NCBI GenBank assembly: GCA_046756405.1
Contig: JBHHWH010000066.1
Span: forward strand, 1 to 13,946
Direction: 5' to 3'
DNA: 13,946 nt
Origin: JBHHWH01 sp046756405
GTDB lineage: Bacteria; Actinomycetota; Acidimicrobiia; Spongiisociales; ZC4RG35
Made by a program: the position numbers and the translations under genes. Shown here one piece after another: positions 1-6,110 of this stretch; positions within the stretch are counted from its first letter, which is position 1; each line of letters begins with the position of its first letter. Below the pieces are notes generated by a model, which worked only from the letters and a program-made list of their open reading frames with translations, was not told the DNA's origin and did not search any database.

Positions 1-36
1 GAGCTCGATGTCGTCTTCAACCACGAGGACTCTCAT
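1..36 (-). CDS. Response regulator N-terminus (12-codon fragment at window edge)
   Basis: On the minus strand an ATG at 36..34 opens a frame that runs to the window edge and reads MRVLVVEDDIEL. This is the classic first beta strand plus acidic pocket (E-D-D) of a receiver domain, as at the very start of OmpR/PhoB-type two-component response regulators, where the acidic pair helps bind Mg2+ for Asp phosphorylation. Only 12 residues are available, so the output domain and subfamily cannot be judged. The start codon sits within a base or two of the point where recognisable leuS sequence begins on the opposite strand, so the two genes are joined head-in at a breakpoint rather than being normal neighbours. 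The match is to a short motif, so confidence is moderate. Chance coding of such a string from a start codon is possible but unlikely. Confidence 0.6.
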   Translation of the reverse strand, partial: MRVLVVEDDIEL

Positions 37-832
37 CACCAAGTTCCTCTATGACATTGGTCTCAGCCCCGTCGAAGAGCCCTTTGAGCGCCTTTTCACC
101 CAGGGGATGATCACCCTGGGCGGGGCGAAGATGTCCAAGTCGAAGGGGAATGTTGTCGACCCTCTCGACCTCTTCGAGTCCCACGGTGCCGATGCCCTGA
201 GGCTGTACCACCTTTTCATGGGGCCGCCGACCGACGACGCGGCATGGAACACCAACGGTGTCGACGGCACCCACCGCTTCCTCGACCGGGTTTGGCGGAT
301 CGGCACCGGGGAGTATGGCTTCGAGGATCGAGAGGAGACCTCCGACGACCGTGCCATCCTCGGTCTCGCCCACCGCACCCTGGGAAAGGTCACCGAGGAC
401 ATCGAACGTTTCCACTTCAACACCGCGATCCCTCCGTTGATGATCCTCGCCAGCGGGCTCCAGGACTACCTCGCCTCCAGTCCGCGCCGGGAGACCTTCG
501 ATGAGGCGTTTCGCCTGTTGCTGCTCATGCTGGCGCCGATGGCGCCTCATATCTCCCACGAGCTTTGGGAGCGTCGGGGATACGGGGAGATGCTGGCTCT
601 CCAGCCCTGGCCCGCCTGGGACGAGGAGCTGGCGCGGGAGGAGACGGTGACGATGGTGATCCAGGTGAACGGCAAGGTCCGTGACCGTCTGGAGGTGTCC
701 ACCGAAGTCGACGAGGCGGAGGCGGAGAAGCTGGCCCTCGCCTCGAAGAAGGTCCAGGCCTGGCTGGACGGCCATGAGGTGAAGCGGGTCATCGCCCGGC
801 CTCCCCGGCTGGTCAACATCGTTGTCGGGTGA
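35..832 (+). CDS. leuS: Leucyl-tRNA synthetase, C-terminal part (5' truncated)
   Basis: LeuRS is a class I aminoacyl-tRNA synthetase that charges tRNA-Leu in the cytoplasm. Recognisable family sequence starts at the codon for I in ITKFLYDIGL (35-37). The KMSKS catalytic loop is at 128-142 within GAKMSKSKGNVVDP. The DALRLYHLFMGPP segment, the helical anticodon-binding domain (THRFLDRVWRI, then APMAPHISHELWE) and the small C-terminal domain (MVIQVNGKVRDRLEV to the end) follow in normal order, ending at TGA 830-832. The HIGH motif, editing domain and most of the catalytic core are absent. The frame stays open to base 2, but its upstream codons do not encode the family's VEHAVLHLLYARF segment; that DNA reads as a response regulator on the other strand. 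The fragment is therefore truncated by a junction near base 35, not simply by the window edge. The stop overlaps the next gene by four bases (GTGA). Confidence 0.95.
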   Translation: MTKFLYDIGLSPVEEPFERLFTQGMITLGGAKMSKSKGNVVDPLDLFESHGADALRLYHLFMGPPTDDAAWNTNGVDGTHRFLDRVWRIGTGEYGFEDREETSDDRAILGLAHRTLGKVTEDIERFHFNTAIPPLMILASGLQDYLASSPRRETFDEAFRLLLLMLAPMAPHISHELWERRGYGEMLALQPWPAWDEELAREETVTMVIQVNGKVRDRLEVSTEVDEAEAEKLALASKKVQAWLDGHEVKRVIARPPRLVNIVVG

Positions 833-1224
833 GGGCCTCTTCCCTCCTCGCCCGTGCCAGTCTCGATAGCCATGAACTGAGGTCCGCCCTCCAACCTGCC
901 CACCCGGAACGGGTCCAGGTCTGGCCAGCGGGGCCGCTGATGCGACGCTTGTGGCGCAAAGGGATCGCCGCCACCACCCTGGGACGTTGGGTGTTCGTCG
1001 ATCCCGAGGTGCTTCGGCGCGATCCCCGAGTCGTAGCAAAGCTCATAGTTCACGAACTAGTTCACGTGCGCCAGTTCTCCGAGCTGGGGCCGATGGTGTT
1101 CTTTGGGCGGTACTTCTCCGACTATCTCCGAGCCAGGTTCCGAGGTTTGGATCATCGTCAGGCCTACCTCCAGATCGACCTGGAGATAGAGGCACGCCAC
1201 CAAGCGGATCTGTTTACGGAATGA
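829..1224 (+). CDS. Small HExxH metallopeptidase-like protein (DUF4157-like)
   Basis: This is a 131-residue protein of unknown function. Residues 75-79 are HELVH inside VHELVHVRQFSELGP, the zinc-binding HExxH signature of gluzincin-type metallopeptidases and of DUF4157-like proteins. Glutamates in DLEIEAR near 119-121 could be the third zinc ligand. I see no signal peptide or membrane segment, so it is probably cytoplasmic. The middle part is rich in Arg and aromatic residues (FFGRYFSDYLRARFRG). The GTG start at 829 overlaps the leuS stop in GTGA, which favours translational coupling; an internal ATG at 937 would still keep the motif. The protein resembles small actinobacterial hypothetical proteins annotated DUF4157. 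Substrate and peptidase activity are unknown. The last 11 bases overlap a minus-strand PPK2 remnant. Confidence 0.8.
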   Translation: MRASSLLARASLDSHELRSALQPAHPERVQVWPAGPLMRRLWRKGIAATTLGRWVFVDPEVLRRDPRVVAKLIVHELVHVRQFSELGPMVFFGRYFSDYLRARFRGLDHRQAYLQIDLEIEARHQADLFTE

Positions 1225-1354
1225 CGATCCCGCTGAGGGCTTCCTCCGGATCCGGGTAGCGGGGATCCCTTCTCTCCAGGGTTTCGATCAGGACTGTTGA
1301 GACCACCAGATTCCGGTACCACTTGCGGTCGGCGGGAACCACCTACCAGGGCAT
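1214..1354 (-). pseudogene. PPK2-family polyphosphate kinase, C-terminal relic
   Basis: Read on the minus strand, this stretch encodes VVPADRKWYRNLVV, then a helix ending IETLER and DPRYPDP, and stops at TAA (1216..1214). VVPADRKWYRN followed by an ETLE helix and YP is the conserved C-terminal end of PPK2 enzymes, which transfer phosphate between polyphosphate and nucleotides. Just upstream the codons read M-P-W-stop: TAG at 1345..1343 takes the place of the Tyr of the family's APWY motif (one base from TAC). Beyond MPW no frame continues into the PPK2 Walker or lid regions, so about 80% of the gene is gone. A 45-codon fragment with an internal stop cannot make an enzyme. Its 3' end overlaps the end of the HExxH gene, as for a former convergent neighbour. 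I am confident of the family and of the gene being broken. Confidence 0.82.
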
Positions 1355-1416
1355 AGGCGGTCGAAACCCTACCGAGGGGGTTCCATGCGGGGAAGGGCTC
1401 GGGTAGTTATCGGAAC
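1225..1416. other. Gene-poor gap before comEA
   Basis: This 192-bp gap is mostly occupied by the minus-strand PPK2 relic (to about 1354). The remaining 62 bp hold an imperfect inverted repeat, CTACCGAG at 1369-1376 and CTCGGGTAG at 1398-1406, with one bulged base and a loop of about 21. No T-run follows, so it is not a convincing terminator. I see no good Shine-Dalgarno in front of the comEA ATG; the nearest purine-rich stretch (GGAAGGG, 1391-1397) is about 20 bases away. A comEA promoter probably lies here, but I cannot place it. Confidence 0.5.
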
Positions 1417-1956
1417 ATGTGGAACGAGGGGCGGCGGGTTGTCACGGTCGTGGTGGGCCTGGGTGTGGTGGTCGGGGCCGTTCTGGGATGGTCGGCTCGG
1501 GAACCGCTCCCGGTGGTCGCCCAAGAACGGACTATCACCAGCCTGGCCGGGCCAAGAGTGAGGGTCCACGTTGCCGGATGGGTGCTCTCGCCGGGAGTGG
1601 TGGAGGTCCTGGAAGGGTCGATCGTCGCCGACGTCGTGGAGGCTGCCGGTGGTCTGCGTCCCGGAGCTGTGGTGGAGGGGATCAACCTGGCCGCTCCAGT
1701 GCGTCCCGGAGATCAGATCGTCGTACCGGGCCCCTCCGATGCCTCGGTCGAAGGGGGCGAAGGCCGCATCTCGCTGAATCGGGCGACGGCAGAGGAACTG
1801 GAAGCGCTTCCCGGTGTGGGACCGGTATTGGCTGAGCGGATCGTGGCCTACCGGGACCAGAACGGACCCTTCAACGAGATAGAAGATCTCCTCGACGTCC
1901 CCGGTATCGGTGAGGCAATCCTCGCCTCCCTTCGGGATCTGGTCGGGTTACCGTGA
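1417..1956 (+). CDS. comEA: ComEA-type DNA receptor/competence protein
   Basis: This 179-residue protein is the membrane-anchored double-stranded-DNA-binding receptor of natural transformation; it binds incoming DNA outside the membrane and hands it to ComEC. Residues 8-25 form one hydrophobic N-terminal anchor. Residues ~48-104 are an SLBB domain (VRVHVAGWVLSPGVVEV to GDQIVVPG). A short acidic linker leads to a tandem helix-hairpin-helix domain at ~118-179: ISLNRATAEELEALPGVG and then LLDVPGIGEAI, the two PGVG/PGIG hairpins that grip the DNA backbone. This anchor-SLBB-HhH2 layout is the usual Gram-positive ComEA architecture and is complete. It overlaps comEC by four bases (GTGA), so the two are probably translationally coupled. 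The ATG at 1417 is chosen because it places the anchor at the N-terminus; its ribosome binding site is weak. Confidence 0.93.
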   Translation: MWNEGRRVVTVVVGLGVVVGAVLGWSAREPLPVVAQERTITSLAGPRVRVHVAGWVLSPGVVEVLEGSIVADVVEAAGGLRPGAVVEGINLAAPVRPGDQIVVPGPSDASVEGGEGRISLNRATAEELEALPGVGPVLAERIVAYRDQNGPFNEIEDLLDVPGIGEAILASLRDLVGLP

Positions 1957-3911
1957 GCGTACATCCGGCGGCTCCTCCCAGGGTCTCCTGGCCGTGGATG
2001 GCCCTTGCTGCCGTCGTCTGGGCCGGTGGGGCATGGGTGGCATCCCACCGGGTCGTCCCTCCCCTCGAGGCGGGCCCCTTCGAAGGCGAGGCGCTCCTGG
2101 TGGGAGAGGTGGTCGAAGGCCGCTACGGGCCCTGGGCGCTGGCAGAGACGACCCTGGGGCCGGTGCTGCTGGAGCTTGACTCCGGGGAAGGGCTGGGACG
2201 GGGCGTCCGCATCCGCATCTCCGGGACCATTACCGGCGAGCCGGGGGCGGCTCGCGGTCGCTCCTATCGGGCGGTCATCGAGGTCGCCGAGGCAGAAGCT
2301 GTGTCGGCTCCTTCGCTGTACCTCAGGTTGGGGAGGGGGGTGCGAGACCGGGTCATTTCCCGCCTTGAGCCCTTCGACGATGGTCGGGCCCTCCTTGCCG
2401 GGTTCCTGATCGGAGACACTTCCCGTCTGGCCGACACCGATCGCGAGGCGATGCGGCGGGCGGGTCTCTCCCACTTTGTCGCGGTGAGCGGCTCTAACGT
2501 CGCCCTCTTCCTGGGATTGCTCGCCTTCGTCGCCGGCCCCCTGGCCCTGGGTCCGCGCCGGCGTGCAGCCGTCGGGCTCGTCGGACTGCCTATCTATGCC
2601 GCTGCCACCGGCTTCGAGCCTTCGGTGTTGCGAGCGTCGCTGATGGCCGGAATTGCTCTGACGGGAAGGCTCGTCGGGTTGGTCTTCGAGGCCTGGCAGC
2701 TCCTTGCCTTGGCCGTCGTCGGCCTGGTGCTCTACGAGCCGGGAATCACCGCCAACGTCGGCTTCCAGCTCTCCGTGGCGGCTACGGGCGGGGTCATAGT
2801 CGGAGCCCGGTGGCCGCTCAGAGGCGGGAGGATCGTCCGGGCCCTGGCGGTCACCGCCGGTGCCCAGATCGCCGTGGCGCCCCTGATCCTCTTCCATTTC
2901 GGTTCGGTTCCGGCCATGTCGCCCCTCGTCAACCTGGTGGCCGGGCCCCTGGTCGCCGCAGCGACCCTTCTGGGAGCGGTGGGAACCGCCGGCTTAGGGG
3001 TAGCACTGGCCCCGGCCGCGCTGATGGCGGAGGCGGTGCTCATGCTGGCCCGGGGTGCCGAGGGCTGGCCTCAGCTCAGTGTCGGTCCGCTGTTCGTCGC
3101 CGTGGTCGGATTGGTCGCGTTCTGGCGGCTTCCTGCGCTTCGGGTCGGGCTGGCGACCGTCATGGCCGTCGTGGTGTTCGCCGCGGTGATCGTGCCCGCC
3201 AAGCAGCTCCCCGACCCCGGTGTGGTGGTGCTTGACGTAGGTCAGGGTGACGCCATCCTTCTCCACGGGGGCGGAGGTCGGTTCGCCCTGGTGGACGGGG
3301 GCCCCGACGGGAGGGTGCTCCTGGAACGGCTCCGGGCCTATGGAGTCTCTTCCCTCGAGCTTGTGGTGGTCTCCCACGTTCACGCCGATCATGTCACCGG
3401 CCTCACCGCCCTCGCGGGGAGGATGGCGGTGGGTCAGGTGTGGGAGGCGGCTGATCCCCATAGCACTCCTGCCTACCGCGAGCTGGTGGCTTCGCTGGGC
3501 AGGCTCGACATACCCGTGTCCGCCCCCGAAGTGGGTGCCACCTACACCCTGGGCGATCTCGAGCTCACTGTCGTCGGTCCCCTCCGACGTTACGCCTCGC
3601 CGAACGACCAGTCCCTGGTGGTGATGGTCCAGGGTCCTCGGCGTACGATGCTCCTTTCCGGCGACATCGAAGTCATCGCCCAAAGGGAGCTGTCCTACCT
3701 GAGGGCCGACGTGCTCAAGGTTCCCCACCAGGGTTCTGCCACTTCCGATCCAGACTGGCTAAGGGGAGTCGGAGCTGATCTGGCGGTGATCCCGGTCGGT
3801 CCCAACGACTTCGGACACCCATCGCCTGCCGTCATCGGGATTCTGGTGGCCGCAGGAGCGGAAGTGGTCAGGACCGACGAAGTGGGCGATGTTGTCATCC
3901 CCCTCTCCTAA
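1953..3911 (+). CDS. comEC: ComEC/Rec2 DNA uptake channel with metallo-beta-lactamase domain
   Basis: ComEC is the inner-membrane channel that imports single-stranded DNA during transformation. The 652-residue protein has two N-terminal membrane segments (~12-30) and a short OB-like (DUF4131) region (~40-115). The multi-helix Competence domain (~130-415) follows, with FVAVSGSNVALF at 175-186 corresponding to the family's AISGLH-type motif. The C-terminal metallo-beta-lactamase-like domain starts at DVGQGD (428-433) and carries HVHADH at 475-480, SGDIE with D571, VPHQGS at 590-595 and GHPSP at 621-625. The HxHxDH zinc ligands are intact, so the domain may be an active nuclease degrading the non-transported strand. 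The usual PHHGS is PHQGS here. The GTG start overlaps the comEA stop. The comEB (dCMP deaminase) gene found between these two in Bacillus is absent. It looks complete and functional. Confidence 0.95.
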   Translation: MSVHPAAPPRVSWPWMALAAVVWAGGAWVASHRVVPPLEAGPFEGEALLVGEVVEGRYGPWALAETTLGPVLLELDSGEGLGRGVRIRISGTITGEPGAARGRSYRAVIEVAEAEAVSAPSLYLRLGRGVRDRVISRLEPFDDGRALLAGFLIGDTSRLADTDREAMRRAGLSHFVAVSGSNVALFLGLLAFVAGPLALGPRRRAAVGLVGLPIYAAATGFEPSVLRASLMAGIALTGRLVGLVFEAWQLLALAVVGLVLYEPGITANVGFQLSVAATGGVIVGARWPLRGGRIVRALAVTAGAQIAVAPLILFHFGSVPAMSPLVNLVAGPLVAAATLLGAVGTAGLGVALAPAALMAEAVLMLARGAEGWPQLSVGPLFVAVVGLVAFWRLPALRVGLATVMAVVVFAAVIVPAKQLPDPGVVVLDVGQGDAILLHGGGGRFALVDGGPDGRVLLERLRAYGVSSLELVVVSHVHADHVTGLTALAGRMAVGQVWEAADPHSTPAYRELVASLGRLDIPVSAPEVGATYTLGDLELTVVGPLRRYASPNDQSLVVMVQGPRRTMLLSGDIEVIAQRELSYLRADVLKVPHQGSATSDPDWLRGVGADLAVIPVGPNDFGHPSPAVIGILVAAGAEVVRTDEVGDVVIPLS

Positions 3912-3921
3912 TGTGCCCGCC

Positions 3922-4728
3922 ATGACAGAGCTGCTCGAGCTGGGAGACAGGACGCTGCCTCTCGGAGAAGTTACCTACGTCATGGGGGTGATCAACCTTT
4001 CCCCCGAGTCGAAGAACCTGGCCACAGTGGCTCATTCAGTGGACGAGGCACTGATCATCGCTGACCGCTACCGAACCTGGGGAGCCGCCCTGGTTGACAT
4101 CGGTGGACAGTCCTCCCACTACGAGAACCCCACCATTCCCAGTGCCGACGAGATCTCCCGGGTGGTGCCGGTCATCGAGGCGCTGGTGGCCGAAGGTCAC
4201 CTGGTGTCGATCGACACCTGGAAGCCCGAAGTGGCCGAGGCAGCGATCGCCGCAGGAGCTGTCATCGTCAACGACACCGGAGGCCTCCAGGACCCCGAGA
4301 TGAGGCGGGTAGTTGCTTCCTACGACGCCACGGTCGTGGCAGTCCATGTGGACGGCACCAACCCCCATGATCTCGACACCCTGGACGTGGCTGAGGGCAA
4401 GGCGGAGAGGACGGCTAACGGGTTCCGGCGACTCCTCAACACCCTCGCCCAGGAGGGGATCCGGAGGGTGATCCTGGACCCGGGCATAGCCCTCAACTAC
4501 CCGGCGGACTATGAGGCCTACACCCGGATGCAGTTGGAGGTGATCGCCTCCTCGGAACATCTAAAGGCCCTGGGTCATCCGGTGCTGGTCCCGATCCCGC
4601 GCAAGCGCGACCCACATCGGGTCGCCGCGTACATCGCCTTAGCCCTGGAGCATCGGGCGGATCTGATCCGGGTCCACGACGTGGCCATGGCCTGCGACCT
4701 GGCCCGTCTCTTCGGTCGCAGCCGCTGA
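3922..4728 (+). CDS. Dihydropteroate synthase-like (pterin-binding TIM-barrel) paralogue
   Basis: The 268-residue product has the FolP/pterin-binding TIM-barrel fold, judged by ordered motifs: MGVINLSPES (21-30), VDIGGQSS (58-65), SIDTWKPEVAEAAIAAGA (96-113), IVNDTGGLQDPEM (115-127), ILDPGIALNYP (184-194), VLVPIPRKRD (221-230) and RVHDV (250-254). DHPS condenses p-aminobenzoate with hydroxymethyl-dihydropterin diphosphate in folate synthesis. The pterin-side Asp, Asn and Asp positions persist, but the substrate loops differ. NxTPDSFSDGG becomes NLSPESKNLATVA, GGESTRPG becomes GGQSSHYENP, and the SRKSFIG-type strand becomes PRKRDPH. It may therefore be a paralogue with another substrate. Starts at 3889 (overlapping comEC) and GTG 3913 are possible; ATG 3922 is preferred because it lies just before the first strand and avoids the comEC coding region. 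It separates comEC from holA, which are neighbours in many bacteria. Confidence 0.8.
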   Translation: MTELLELGDRTLPLGEVTYVMGVINLSPESKNLATVAHSVDEALIIADRYRTWGAALVDIGGQSSHYENPTIPSADEISRVVPVIEALVAEGHLVSIDTWKPEVAEAAIAAGAVIVNDTGGLQDPEMRRVVASYDATVVAVHVDGTNPHDLDTLDVAEGKAERTANGFRRLLNTLAQEGIRRVILDPGIALNYPADYEAYTRMQLEVIASSEHLKALGHPVLVPIPRKRDPHRVAAYIALALEHRADLIRVHDVAMACDLARLFGRSR

Positions 4729-4741
4729 CTACCTTGGAGCC

Positions 4742-5722
4742 ATGGCCCTCCTGATCGTCTCCGGACCCTCCAACGCCGGGCCCGGCGAACGCGAGCAAAT
4801 GCTGGCCACGGCCACTAAGCACTTCGCCGACAAAGAGGTGGACCGGAGCCAGGTGGTGCGAATAGATGTTCCCGGCAAAGGAGCCGGTTCGGAGGGCGAG
4901 GGGGCGCTGCGGGCCGAGCTGGAGCCGATGATCCCCCTCCTCCAGTCGGGCTCGCTGTTCGGGGGGAGTGTCGGCCTGGAGCTGGTCGACGCCCAGAACC
5001 TCCACAAGGGCGAAGTGGAAACCCTGGTCGAACTCCTCGACAGCGCCCCCCTCGACGGCATCGAAGTGGTGCTGGTGGCCACAGGGGTCGTTGCCAAGCC
5101 GTTGACTGCTCTGGCCAAGCATCGCGGCAAAGTGGTCTCGGTTCGTAAGACTTGGGAGCGTCAGGCGGAGAAGTGGCTTTCGGACGAGGTTCGACGCCGT
5201 GGTTTCACCTGGGAGAGGGACGCCACCGAGGCCATGCTGCAACGGTTCGGATCCGACACCGCGGGGATGGGTCAGGCCCTCGATCAGCTGGAGGAGGTGG
5301 AGGGGAAGATCACTGCCAGGCTCATTCTCGACCGGTTCAAGAACCGTCCTGACGAGCCCCTGTGGCATATCACCGACGCCATAGGTCGGGGTGACAAGGC
5401 TGAGGCGCTGCGCCGTCTCGCCGACTTTCTCACCCACGGACACCCCCTCGTCTACCTGGCAGCCCTGGAGAGCGATCTGAAACGTCGGACGTTGGCGGCG
5501 GCAGCTCCCGACGAAGAGACCTTTCGCCACTGGGTGGGAGGGGGTTCCGACCGGGTGCTGGCCAGGGTCTGGAACAACCGGACCCGGGTACGGGAGTCGT
5601 CGCTACGCCGGGCTCAGGAGGCGCTGGTGAGGGCGGACCGGGTGCTGAAGACCCAGCCCGAAGACGTCCACAGAGTGACGTTGGAGAGACTCACCGTCGC
5701 CCTGTGTATGTGGTACCGGTAG
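4742..5722 (+). CDS. holA: DNA polymerase III subunit delta
   Basis: The delta subunit is the wrench of the clamp loader: it binds the beta sliding clamp and opens it for loading onto primed DNA. The 326-residue product matches family length and layout. An N-terminal degenerate AAA+ region (MALLIVSGPSN, without a true Walker A, as expected for delta) contains SGSLFGGSVGLELVDAQ (~69-85), equivalent to the family's LFxxxRLVxV strand. WHITDAIGRGDKAEALRRLADF and PLVYLAALESDLKR follow, equivalent to the W/F-xLxdAi-gd-xAl and P-xxilxxl-xRq-f/R signatures. A C-terminal helical collar ends LTVALCMWYR. A TTGGAG Shine-Dalgarno-like sequence at 4733-4738 sits four bases before the ATG, supporting this start. 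It follows the FolP-like gene by 13 bp and converges on rpsT with only eight bases between stops. Confidence 0.9.
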   Translation: MALLIVSGPSNAGPGEREQMLATATKHFADKEVDRSQVVRIDVPGKGAGSEGEGALRAELEPMIPLLQSGSLFGGSVGLELVDAQNLHKGEVETLVELLDSAPLDGIEVVLVATGVVAKPLTALAKHRGKVVSVRKTWERQAEKWLSDEVRRRGFTWERDATEAMLQRFGSDTAGMGQALDQLEEVEGKITARLILDRFKNRPDEPLWHITDAIGRGDKAEALRRLADFLTHGHPLVYLAALESDLKRRTLAAAAPDEETFRHWVGGGSDRVLARVWNNRTRVRESSLRRAQEALVRADRVLKTQPEDVHRVTLERLTVALCMWYR

Positions 5723-5730
5723 CGACCGGG

Positions 5731-5997
5731 TCAGACCTGGACGCCGCGGCGTTTCAGCTCAGCGATGAGACGAGCCTTGCGCCGGGCCGCCGTGTTGGGG
5801 TGGAGGACCCCTTTCGAGGCGGCCTTGTCGATGTGTTTCTGCGCCGCCCGCAGCAGCTCGTCGACGGGTTGCCCCGTCTCGGCTGCTTCATGCACCTTAC
5901 GGATCGAGGTCTTTATCTGGCTTTTGATCGTCTTGTTGCGCAACCGTCGCTTCTCGTTCTGACGGTTCCGCTTGATCTGGGACTTGATGTTGGCCAT
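5731..5997 (-). CDS. rpsT: 30S ribosomal protein S20
   Basis: S20 is a primary 16S rRNA-binding protein of the 30S subunit, needed for assembly and stability of helix 44. The 88-residue product begins MANIKSQIKRNRQNEKR and continues with NKTIKSQIKTSIRKV and a closing region with LHPNTAARRKARL, the standard S20 three-helix bundle rich in Lys and Arg. The frame is open further upstream (to 6096), but the MANIKS start at 5997 is the family N-terminus, so the extra 33 codons are rejected as leader. A weak AAGAG stretch lies about ten bases before the ATG. The gene is the only complete intact minus-strand gene in the window and is divergent from lepA, with a shared 113-bp control region. In Bacillus rpsT also sits between holA and lepA. 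Confidence 0.97.
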   Translation of the reverse strand: MANIKSQIKRNRQNEKRRLRNKTIKSQIKTSIRKVHEAAETGQPVDELLRAAQKHIDKAASKGVLHPNTAARRKARLIAELKRRGVQV

Positions 5998-6063
5998 GAA
6001 GAATTCACTCTTGTTGGGGAGTTTCCGGCGCACGAGGGGTTCTTGGGCAACCGGACGGGGAAG

Positions 6064-6092
6064 GGTAGCAGTAGCGGGCGGGGAGTTACAAT
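6064..6092 (+). promoter_or_regulatory. Candidate lepA operon promoter (-10 TACAAT)
   Basis: TACAAT at 6087-6092 differs by one base from TATAAT. No good -35 lies 17 bases upstream (GGTAGC-like sequence near 6064). Transcription from it would begin about 6098-6100, giving a leader of only ~12 bases without a Shine-Dalgarno, so lepA would be close to leaderless, which is common in actinobacteria. On the opposite strand, TTGTAA (6088..6083) followed after about 18 bases by TACCCT could serve rpsT, which would make the two promoters overlap. Both assignments rest on hexamer matches only. Confidence 0.4.
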
Positions 6093-6109
6093 GCACTCAT
6101 TCCCCGCCC
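6076..6109. repeat. 9-bp perfect inverted repeat next to the lepA start
   Basis: GGGCGGGGA at 6076-6084 is the exact reverse complement of TCCCCGCCC at 6101-6109, with a 16-base centre. One G-T and one T-A pair can extend the stem to 11 bp. The right arm ends one base before the lepA ATG. A TACAAT -10-like hexamer lies in the centre. It could be a regulator-binding site in the divergent rpsT/lepA control region, or a hairpin in rpsT leader RNA if rpsT transcription starts far enough upstream. No T-run follows, so it is not a terminator. Confidence 0.6.
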
Positions 6110-6110
6110 C

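Noticed and set aside
17..1039. Long minus-strand open frame (340 codons) opposite leuS and the HExxH gene
   Set aside because: It is Arg/Gly/Pro-rich shadow translation of GC-rich coding DNA, spans two plus-strand genes, and has no recognisable motif.
1369..1406. Inverted repeat CTACCGAG/CTCGGGTAG as a terminator
   Set aside because: It has a bulge, a long loop and no T-run on either strand.
1848..2897. Minus-strand open frame of 349 codons opposite comEC
   Set aside because: It is low-complexity Gln/Gly/Arg/Asp shadow sequence; the plus strand carries clear comEA and comEC motifs over the same bases.
5998..6096. N-terminal extension of rpsT by 33 codons
   Set aside because: S20 proteins start at MANIKS; the extension has no family match and covers the divergent promoter region.
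6085..6100. Partial resemblance of ATGCACTCAT near lepA to a CIRCE half-site
   Set aside because: Only one half resembles GCACTC; there is no second half at the nine-base spacing.
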